DNA from: Planctomycetota bacterium
Lineage (GTDB): Bacteria > Planctomycetota > Planctomycetia > Pirellulales > Pirellulaceae
Direction of reading: 5' to 3'
DNA: 41,233 bases
NCBI GenBank assembly: GCA_018970165.1
Contig: JAGWWZ010000020.1
Location: 1 to 41,233 of the forward strand
Part shown: piece by piece, positions 36,733 to 41,233 of the stretch
How positions within the stretch are numbered: the first letter of the stretch is position 1
How the letters are laid out: each line of letters begins with the position of its first letter
Notes under the pieces: model-generated
What the model was told of the DNA's origin: nothing
The model's input: the letters and a program-made list of their open reading frames with translations, nothing else
Database searches by the model: none
Translations under genes and position numbers: made by a program

Positions 36733-36902
36733 GTTGAGTGTTCGATAAACTGCTCATACACAAGTGGAGCACAGTAGATCCGCTGTCCCCAGCTGCTCGG
36801 ATTTTGGTAGCCGTAGTGCGCAAACACTCGGATCGGAACCGAGGCAAACCCCGCCATCTCCTGCGCACTTCCACCCGGCTGCTCGCGCATCTCGGCTAGC
36901 AA
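36733..36902 (-). pseudogene. Possible short gene or gene remnant
   Basis: On the minus strand a frame opening at TTG 36902 (or ATG 36890) reads MREQPGGSAQEMAGFASVPI and then VFAHYGYQNPSSWGQRIYCA and VYEQFIEHSTYD, with codon use like a real gene (rich in G/C at third positions) and a sensible amino-acid mix. It lies outside any other gene until 36732, then runs into the orphan gene on the opposite strand where its composition becomes Cys/Arg-rich. Just upstream, a different frame begins at an ATG right after the MFS stop and ends at TAG where this frame starts, so a single frameshift might have split one reading frame. I do not recognise the family. It could be a decayed gene. Confidence 0.35.
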
Positions 36903-36981
36903 TGCGCAACGCGTCCGATCCCGATGATCCCATCAGCCACAATGCGTCCTCCGCGATTTCCGAATCTCATCGGCATGGCAT

Positions 36982-38373
36982 TCAGTGTGGTGCAGCAGCC
37001 GGTGCATCCGCATCGGTCGATATCGATTTGGGCGGGAAGAATGCGAACAGTAGCAGAATCGCTGCGATCGCAGATGCAGCGGCTGGAAAGAGCAGCAACT
37101 TGCTGTAGTCCGTGGTCGCATCCTCTCCCACTTGAGTCGTGTACTGATTGTTTAATGCTCGCCACGCAAATCGGGAAATGATCGGCCCAAGCCCAAAGAC
37201 CAGCAAGTTGAACAAACCCTGAGCACTGGTTCGTGCGTCTTTGGGAAATACCTTATCGACGAAGATGTAGAGTGTCGCGAAGAAGAACGCATAACAGATT
37301 CCGTGCATCACGTTTGCTGCCACGGCTAACCAGGGGACCCATGCCTCACCTGCGAGAGGGAAAATAGCAGCCCAAATCAGGAATCGTGCTGTGTGTCCGA
37401 ATACACCGATCGCCATGGTGTACCGCCAGCCCAAACGAACGAGCACAAAGGATAGGAAGAGCATGGTTATGATCTCGGCGAGCTGTCCGACAGTCATCGC
37501 TGCCTGCACCCAGTTCTGTGCGACCCCGACTTTTCCAATGTAGGTAAACGCAAAGAAGAAAAAGCCATCGTGCACAGTCGAGTCGATCGCGGTCACGATG
37601 AAGAGAATGATCAAAAAGGGATTCGCTAACAGTGTTTTCAGTGCTTCGACCCACGCCAGAGAGTTTCCTGCCTCAACATCTTTCTTGGGTGGCGTGTGGG
37701 GCAAACTCATGCTCAGCGCTGCCAATAGCAAGCTGGCGACACCGGCAGTGATGAACGTCCAACTTTTTCCTAGATCCAACGCTGCGCCTGTAAGCGGTGT
37801 TCCCATCGCCTTGCCAAGCCATTCGGTGATGCCGGACGTTTGTGCGAGGGAGGGGACCTCGGCCCAGTCGGTTAGGATGAAAATAAATGGCCATGCTGCC
37901 GCGATCCAACCAATGGTTCCCCACAAGCGGATCGGACCAAAGTCTTTCTGTGGATTGGTGGCTGCCGCAAAGAGAATGGTGTTCGTGACACTCATCGTAG
38001 GGACATAGAACAGACAGTGAACCGCCATGCATATGAAGAAGACCCAGAAGTTCGCCGTTGCTTCCGGATTGGCAGCCTTCTCCGCGAGGAAGTTTCGAGC
38101 GAGGAAACCGAAAGCCAACAGTGCGATCCCACCCACCAAGTGACTGAATCCAAGGAACCGCTCAGCGGCGAAGTTGCGATCGGCAAACTGATTGGCAAAG
38201 AACATCGCAAGGATGGCTGAGATTGGAAAGGCCATGTCCAGCATCATCGCTTGCCATGGTGCGAAACCGAGAACCCCTTCCCAATATCCGAAGCTCTGCG
38301 GCAACCAAGCTCCCCATATAAAGAACTGGAGAAACATCATGATCGACAATTGAAAACGTACAGCAGGAGTCAT
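36982..38373 (-). CDS. MFS transporter, nucleoside/H+ symporter-like
   Basis: A 463-residue, twelve-helix transporter. The first helix FLQFFIWGAWLPQSFGYWEGVLG, and FADRNFAAERFLGFSHLVGG after helix 2, and NPQKDFGPIRLWGTIGWIAA, are the pattern of the nucleoside:H+ symporter (NupG) family; the central loop (HTPPKKDVEAGN) and LYIFVDKVFPKDARTSAQGL in the second half also agree. It would take up nucleosides or related sugars across the inner membrane. ATG 38373 is preferred to the longer frame at 38457, which would add a non-hydrophobic Phe-rich head; no clear ribosome site is seen at either. It is divergent from the ATP-grasp gene. Confidence 0.82.
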   Translation of the reverse strand: MTPAVRFQLSIMMFLQFFIWGAWLPQSFGYWEGVLGFAPWQAMMLDMAFPISAILAMFFANQFADRNFAAERFLGFSHLVGGIALLAFGFLARNFLAEKAANPEATANFWVFFICMAVHCLFYVPTMSVTNTILFAAATNPQKDFGPIRLWGTIGWIAAAWPFIFILTDWAEVPSLAQTSGITEWLGKAMGTPLTGAALDLGKSWTFITAGVASLLLAALSMSLPHTPPKKDVEAGNSLAWVEALKTLLANPFLIILFIVTAIDSTVHDGFFFFAFTYIGKVGVAQNWVQAAMTVGQLAEIITMLFLSFVLVRLGWRYTMAIGVFGHTARFLIWAAIFPLAGEAWVPWLAVAANVMHGICYAFFFATLYIFVDKVFPKDARTSAQGLFNLLVFGLGPIISRFAWRALNNQYTTQVGEDATTDYSKLLLFPAAASAIAAILLLFAFFPPKSISTDADAPAAAPH

Positions 38374-38510
38374 AGCGTTCGCACGAAAGAAAAAAGTGAA
38401 CTTGCTTTGAACTCGAGAGTGTAATCCATTGGACGGGCAGGGGAAAGAAGCTAACACTCTCTCGAGCGAGCTAATTCAACCATACCCCGAGGCTTTCGAC
38501 GGCGCTCCGG

Positions 38511-38539
38511 TTGGGATTCAGCCGCGAAGTCCCTATAAT
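38511..38539 (+). promoter_or_regulatory. Sigma-70-type promoter for the ATP-grasp/alpha-E gene
   Basis: TTGGGA at 38511-38516 and a perfect TATAAT at 38534-38539 are separated by the optimal 17 bp. Transcription would begin near 38546, about 30 bp before the chosen start codon at 38577. It rules out the longer frame beginning at 38511, whose first codon would lie upstream of the transcript. Confidence 0.65.
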
Positions 38540-38576
38540 CCTCCGCGTCGCTTTCCTCCAGGACGAGTTGAATTTG

Positions 38577-41156
38577 ATGCCAGAGCCAACCAGCCCAGAG
38601 CAGGGCAATGCCGACGCTGAATTTATTGCAACTGCCCTTTCCGGTTATCGATGCCCGATGGGACATTACGATGAATTGATCGACACCAGCGGCCAGGTTC
38701 GCCCGGGATATCGTCGACTGCTGGGGCTCGAACCGGTTCTTTCCAGTCCGGAGATCGTCGTTCGCTGGAAGGCGACCAAGCAATCGCTTCGAGATAATCC
38801 CCCCCCATCGACAGGGCATTTGATCAAGTCAGGTATTCCTCACTCCTGGGAACTGGATCCGATTCCGTGTGTACTGGATTCCGATGAGTGGGCATCATTG
38901 GCCGACGGGCTTCGGCAGCGGATGCATCTTATCGATCTCGTTTTGACCGACATCTATGGGAAGCAGGTTCTCCTGCGCAACGGAGTGATCCCGCCAGCGA
39001 TCACCTACAGCGCTCCTTCTTACTTGCGAGCCGCGCGCCGAACCGATGGCGAACGTCGACGCATGTTGCACTTGTATGCTGCCCAGGTCGCACGCTCCGC
39101 TTCCGGAAAGTGGCTTGTCGTCGCAGATCGAACGCAAGGACCGAGCGGTTGCGGACATGCAGTCGAAAACCGCTTGGCGATGTCCCGACTGTTGGCGGAC
39201 GATTTCCAGTCGATGCGAATCGAACGCCTGGCGGGTTTCTTCGCTTCGCTGAGGCAGTCGATACAAGATGCCGTCCCAACCAAGGAAAAGAATCCTCGCA
39301 TCGCGCTCCTTTCCCCAGGGGTGCAAAGCCAAACTTATTTCGAGGATGCCTACCTCGCGCGTTATCTCGGATACAGCTTGACTCAAACCGCGGATCTTAC
39401 GGTGCGAGGTGGAGTGGTCTACCTGAAAACGCTCGGCGGCTTGGTCCGCATCGACGGAATCCTGCGACGCATTGCAGACATCAAATGCGATCCGCTCGAG
39501 CTGGATCCCACCGGTAACGAGGGGGTGCCGGGACTGACGCAGGCGGCTCGCGAGAATCGAGTCTTCATGGCCAATGCGATCGGTACCGGATGGGGCGAGA
39601 GCCCAGCCCTGATGGCTCTCTTGCCGAAATTGTGCGAACTCTTGTTCGGTGAACCTCTAAAGCTTGAGAGCATCCCCTCGTGGTGGTGTGGGGAGCCGGA
39701 ATCATTGGCCTATGTAATCGAGCACCTCGATCAATTGATCATTCGCAACGCGTTCGTGCGCCATTCCGCTCATCAAGTGATCGGTCGCGAACTGCAAGGG
39801 GCCGAACGAGATCGACTCGTGGATAGCATACGAGCTCAGCCGTGGTCTTTTGTAGCGATGCAACCGGTCCACTACGGGTACGCCCCAACGTGGGAGCATC
39901 ATCGCATCGTTGCTGGGCCAGCGGTGTTCCGATTCTTCGCCTGTTACCATCGAGGCAAGATCGAGGTGATGCCCGGCGGCGTCGCGCGCGTTGCCGAATC
40001 CGCCGACAAACTCGATGAAAGCTTGGTCTCTGGAAATATGAGCAAGGACGTATGGGTCATTAGCAAGGAGGTAGTTAAACCGATCAGTCTGTTGACGTCT
40101 GGAAAACAGTCGATGGAGTTGAAGCGATCGGCGATGGACTTGCCGAGCCGCGTCGCTGAGCATCTTTTCTGGTTGGGCCGATTCGCCGAGCGAGCAGAGT
40201 TCATGACACGGCATGCCCGCTACTGCACCAGTCAACTGACATCGGAACTGTCCAGCGAAGTACTCGGTTCGCACTGGCAAGTGGTGCGTGCCTTGGCGGA
40301 GAGCACTGGGCTAGAGAATGAAGCACCCGCCGACACCCCCGAGATCGCCATGCACACCATGCGTGGCGCTGTGCGCGATTTTCTTTTCGATCGCAGCAAA
40401 CACGATGGAATCGCCGCAGCCGTACAAGGGCTTCTTAGAAACGCAGAGAACATCCGGGATCGACTCAGTCTCGATTCATTCCAGATTATCAGCCGCCTCG
40501 ATTATTCCGTTCTCATTCCGTGGGCTAATCCACGGGATCGCATGGGAGATACACTGCTGATACTCAATCAAATCATCAGCTTGCTCTCCGCCTTTTCCGG
40601 ATTGGCTTCGGAAAGCATGACCCGCGGCCCCGGTTGGCATTTCCTGGATTTGGGACGGAGAATTGAACGGGGACAAAACCTGTTGCGGTTGATCGATAAT
40701 CTGCTCGTTCCTGTCCATCGCAATTACCGGCAACTGCTCCAGTCGATGCTCGACATTTGCGATAGCTCGATGACGTATCGATATCGTTACTTGATGAGCT
40801 ACGAAATCGGGCCTGTTTTGGACTTGCTGGTGGTCGATCAATCCAATCCGCGAGGACTGGCGTTCCAATTCATGCAGATCGTCTCCCACTTAGACGCCTT
40901 CAACGTCGGCGATAAGACGGAATTGGTACGGCAACGCAAGCGGATCACGGATTGTCGCGCTTCGCTCCGGTTGCTGGATCCAGACGCGATCGGAGATGTG
41001 ATCGTGCCGGATGAAGCAGGTCACCAGGAGCGCAAGCTGTTGCGAGACAAGGTTCACGATTACCTAACCGATCTGAGCGATCTGAGCGATTTCGTATCGA
41101 GGCGCTTTCTGACTCACACCGCGATTCGCCAGCTCGAAGACATGGTCAACCAATAG
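38577..41156 (+). CDS. Circularly permuted type 2 ATP-grasp domain fused to alpha-E domain
   Basis: An 859-residue protein. Residues 1-515 form the circularly permuted ATP-grasp (DUF404/DUF407 type): GHYDELIDTSGQVRPGYRRL near the start, YFEDAYLARYLGYSL and GGVVYLKTLGGLVRIDGILRR in the middle, IPSWWCGEPESL near residue 390. Residues ~520-855 form the alpha-E (DUF403) helical domain, opening LPSRVAEHLFWLGRFAERAE. ATP-grasp enzymes make carboxylate-amine amide bonds; this family usually stands beside transglutaminase-like peptidases and is thought to make a peptide-like product that is unknown. In many genomes the two domains are separate genes. The window ends 77 bp after its stop, so the expected transglutaminase gene, if present, lies outside. 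Confidence 0.92.
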   Translation: MPEPTSPEQGNADAEFIATALSGYRCPMGHYDELIDTSGQVRPGYRRLLGLEPVLSSPEIVVRWKATKQSLRDNPPPSTGHLIKSGIPHSWELDPIPCVLDSDEWASLADGLRQRMHLIDLVLTDIYGKQVLLRNGVIPPAITYSAPSYLRAARRTDGERRRMLHLYAAQVARSASGKWLVVADRTQGPSGCGHAVENRLAMSRLLADDFQSMRIERLAGFFASLRQSIQDAVPTKEKNPRIALLSPGVQSQTYFEDAYLARYLGYSLTQTADLTVRGGVVYLKTLGGLVRIDGILRRIADIKCDPLELDPTGNEGVPGLTQAARENRVFMANAIGTGWGESPALMALLPKLCELLFGEPLKLESIPSWWCGEPESLAYVIEHLDQLIIRNAFVRHSAHQVIGRELQGAERDRLVDSIRAQPWSFVAMQPVHYGYAPTWEHHRIVAGPAVFRFFACYHRGKIEVMPGGVARVAESADKLDESLVSGNMSKDVWVISKEVVKPISLLTSGKQSMELKRSAMDLPSRVAEHLFWLGRFAERAEFMTRHARYCTSQLTSELSSEVLGSHWQVVRALAESTGLENEAPADTPEIAMHTMRGAVRDFLFDRSKHDGIAAAVQGLLRNAENIRDRLSLDSFQIISRLDYSVLIPWANPRDRMGDTLLILNQIISLLSAFSGLASESMTRGPGWHFLDLGRRIERGQNLLRLIDNLLVPVHRNYRQLLQSMLDICDSSMTYRYRYLMSYEIGPVLDLLVVDQSNPRGLAFQFMQIVSHLDAFNVGDKTELVRQRKRITDCRASLRLLDPDAIGDVIVPDEAGHQERKLLRDKVHDYLTDLSDLSDFVSRRFLTHTAIRQLEDMVNQ

Positions 41157-41233
41157 CCTGAACTCTTCTATCAGGATCTTTTTCCGTGCCACCCACCTAT
41201 TTGCTTTTCCTCCCCTTTCTGCTACCCTGTTTT

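Noticed and set aside
38511-38576. 22-residue extension of the ATP-grasp protein
   Set aside because: It starts at the -35 box of a good promoter and so would lie upstream of the transcript.
1-41233. tRNA, rRNA, CRISPR arrays, transposons
   Set aside because: No CCA-ended cloverleaf, no spaced direct repeats of 25-40 bp, no transposase or terminal inverted repeats were noticed on reading both strands; this is not a computed search.

Overview
The window looks like part of a planctomycete chromosome, most likely from the Pirellulaceae. The main evidence is a head-to-head pair of >1,000-residue proteins with the fused sugar-dehydrogenase-like propeller plus C-terminal CxxCH haem domain typical of the PVC superphylum. 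Supporting signs are large orphan proteins, weak or absent Shine-Dalgarno sites at several genes, and moderate GC. I see no rRNA, tRNA, insertion sequence, integrase, phage gene or CRISPR array. The species is an inference; no similarity search was run.

Layout. (1) 1-7823: a sugar-acid dehydratase of the YjhG/YagF (D-xylonate dehydratase) type, cut by the left edge, lies 10 bp behind a PVC-type haem protein. A second PVC haem protein is divergent and is followed by endonuclease III, which ends in a terminator-like hairpin. (2) 7971-22141: nine consecutive minus-strand genes form a surface-glycan locus: GT2 transferase, GT-C-like membrane protein, two small SAM methyltransferases, an FkbM-like methyltransferase, a 1,486-residue fusion (glycosyltransferase + beta-sandwich + three methyltransferase domains), a UDP-sugar dehydrogenase, another FkbM methyltransferase and a GT4 transferase. 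(3) 22345-25268: DNA polymerase X and a GT4 transferase overlap by 4 nt. (4) 25301-29245: a cupin, a decayed agmatine deiminase, a Tat-exported intradiol dioxygenase, a polytopic membrane protein and a secreted TPR protein with a DPF-repeat tail. (5) 29298-32310: a second pair of GT-C-like membrane protein and GT2 transferase. (6) 32566-41156: a 1,388-residue orphan, a nucleoside/H+ symporter-like MFS protein, and a circularly permuted ATP-grasp/alpha-E fusion with a good sigma-70-type promoter.

How the genes may work together. Region 2 has the parts for a heavily methylated, uronic-acid-containing glycan: UDP-sugar oxidation, cytosolic and polyprenyl-phosphate-dependent sugar transfer, and at least seven SAM-methyltransferase domains (three FkbM-type and one other within or beside the fusion, plus separate enzymes). 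The left-edge pair suggests periplasmic sugar oxidation coupled to aldonate dehydration in the cytoplasm. These pathway links are inferences from gene order and family membership.

Several start codons were moved inward from the longest open frame, because the longer version would overlap a neighbour, lie upstream of a promoter, or have a worse ribosome-binding site; each entry gives the reason.
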